Shown: piece after piece, positions 62,901-64,000 of the stretch
Layout: every line of letters begins with the position of its first letter
Position numbering within the stretch: position 1 is the first letter of the stretch
Assembly: GCF_000350225.1 (NCBI RefSeq)
Contig: NW_005179120.1
Coordinates: forward strand, 156,060 to 220,059
Length of the DNA stretch: 64,000 bases
Reading direction: 5' to 3'
Source of the DNA: Chondrus crispus
Taxonomy: Eukaryota; Rhodophyta; Florideophyceae; Gigartinales; Gigartinaceae
Notes under the pieces: generated by a model
Told to the model about the DNA's origin: nothing
Database searches by the model: none
What the model saw: the letters and a program-made list of their open reading frames with translations, nothing else
Program-made: the position numbers and the translations under genes

Positions 62901-63573
62901 CCCCGAACTACGGGAGGTTGTCTTGTCGACAGGGATTTACCCTTTCTCGCTTCCGTGCGCGTCCTTCTGCGCGATACAAAACAAAACAAAAAGAATTGAC
63001 GACAAAAGAATCAGACAAACGCTAGGAGTGGTATCGCACGATCGATCGCTGTACGTCAACGACGTTCCCATCAGGGCTTCTATTCGACTCATTCTGGGCG
63101 TGGGCGACACCGGTGGTGTGTTGCCGGCCGTCCCAGTCTCTCGAACTCGACTTCACGCCTTTCTTAACGCCCTATGCCTCTCAATCGTCAGTGCCGTTCC
63201 CGGATCATTGTTAAAATTCACACAACCCTTCTGTGTTCCGCGTTTTTCCTCGCGACACTTGTCTCTCCAAAATTCCTTCACGTGATCCGTCCTCTCCTTC
63301 CTCGACTCGAGATACAGCGTGTAGCCTTAATCACGATCGGCGGTTCGCAGTCCCTTGTCGCCCTTGGGCGCCTGTCGTGCTCTTCTGACATTACGCACGA
63401 TCGTTCCGGAATGACCGACCTAGGTGCGTCTCGGGAAGGGAAAACAAACATAAAAAAACAAAACAACCAAAAAAACAAAAACGAAACAGAATAGTTAAGA
63501 GGGTGAAAACATAGGAAACTGGTTGCGGCTCACGTCTTCTTTTCGCTTTCCATCATCACATTGCGTATGGAGC
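59953..63573. other. Long stretch without a recognisable gene
   Basis: From about 60060 to 60290 the plus strand is strongly pyrimidine-rich. Elsewhere all six frames contain only short open stretches with no domain. The part nearest 63573 should hold the 3' untranslated region and LTR of the chromodomain-bearing element, but no polypurine tract or LTR boundary could be fixed. An A-rich run lies at 63450-63490. Confidence 0.4.
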
Positions 63574-64000
63574 TCATCCTGGTCTCGCCCGTGCGACTTG
63601 CGGCGGGAGGGGCAGTTTCTTCCTCCGGAAATACGTGACGGCCGCACTGCGGGGTAATTGCTCAATGGGCTCCCACGTCGCGTCCTCGGGCGTATAGCCG
63701 TACCATTCCACCTTGAGAATCAAATTACCATTTTGATAATCGTGGTCAGCGACCCGATCGATTACGAATTCCGTATTTTCCGTTTCCTCTCCTTTCTCTG
63801 AACTGTGCCCTTCCCCCTCCTGAAGATCTTCCAACTCGTCCTCTTCTCTGGACTTTCCGAAATCGCGTAGGTCCGGAGATGTCTCCGCTGTCGGCGCTTG
63901 ACTAATTGAATTGTCCTGGTCCCCTGACGTAGGCGCACGGGTGTGAGGACATTCCTCGTCCCCCATTACCTCTCCTTCTTCGTTTAGCTCCGGCGCTCCC
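63574..64000 (-). CDS. Chromodomain C terminus of a probable Ty3/gypsy (chromovirus) polyprotein, partial
   Basis: The frame is open to the window edge, so the 5' part lies outside. An acidic, Ser-rich linker is followed by a chromodomain (about residues 65-115 from the Met at 63966). It comprises 'EFVIDRVADHDYQNGNL', 'LKVEWYGYTPEDATWEP' and a C-terminal helix 'SAAVTYFRRKK'. The aromatic positions that cage methyl-lysine are partly kept, including the Trp of 'VEWYGY' and of 'ATWEP'. In chromoviruses this domain follows integrase and steers insertion into heterochromatin marked by histone H3 lysine methylation. That an integrase precedes it here is inference. A host chromodomain protein is the alternative. 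Confidence 0.7.
   Translation of the reverse strand, partial: GAPELNEEGEVMGDEECPHTRAPTSGDQDNSISQAPTAETSPDLRDFGKSREEDELEDLQEGEGHSSEKGEETENTEFVIDRVADHDYQNGNLILKVEWYGYTPEDATWEPIEQLPRSAAVTYFRRKKLPLPPQVARARPG

Overview
The window is nuclear DNA from a eukaryote. It carries intronless, well-separated genes for a PP2A B56 regulatory subunit, a nuclear-type BRK/SANT-like protein, a type I membrane protein and a GH37 trehalase. These sit beside dense, nested transposable elements of eukaryotic classes: Tc1/mariner, pogo-like, Mutator-like, PIF/Harbinger and Ty3/gypsy. Single-exon genes in gene islands separated by decayed retrotransposons fit a multicellular red alga of the Chondrus type. That assignment is inference from architecture, not from a marker gene. 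Three runs of exactly 100 N (5522-5621, 15985-16084, 41342-41441) are scaffold gaps.

Layout. Positions 1-28.5 kb form a gene island: B56 (3144-4784, +), the two-repeat BRK-like protein (7573-9378, +), a small membrane-anchored duplicated-domain protein (10656-11123, +), a large subtilase-like membrane protein that lacks the catalytic residues (22943-25858, +) and trehalase (26684-28528, -). The island is interrupted at 13.4-18.1 kb by a Tc1/mariner element whose left inverted repeat was split by a Mutator-like element. That inner element encodes a J-domain plus zinc-finger protein. A smaller element, itself split by a MITE, lies at 20.0-20.9 kb.

From 28.7 kb to the end no host gene could be recognised. 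In order there are a 2.75-kb pogo-like element with intact termini, two PIF/Harbinger transposase relics, a solo LTR (36440-37085), two more pogo-like relics (the second folded back on itself beside a gap), and a nest of Ty3/gypsy elements on the minus strand (about 41.7-57.3 kb). After these come an unrecognised broken open frame (58.3-60.0 kb) and the chromodomain end of another probable Ty3/gypsy polyprotein that runs off the right edge.

Target-site duplications resolve several insertions: TA for the Tc1 and pogo elements, TAAAAAAAA for the Mutator-like element, GGTAG and TGTTG for two solo LTRs. They give the order of events. The Mutator-like element entered the Tc1 copy. Family A LTR elements entered the older family B gypsy element twice. 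Almost every transposon frame carries one or a few stops or frameshifts. Two of the stops can be read as C-to-T or G-to-A changes by comparison with the related copy in the same window.

The most unusual items are the subtilase-fold membrane protein without Asp, His or Ser at the expected sites, the J-domain fused to a Mutator-type DNA-binding finger, the G-tract-punctuated inverted repeats of that element, and a PCNA-binding-type motif at the end of the pogo-like transposase.
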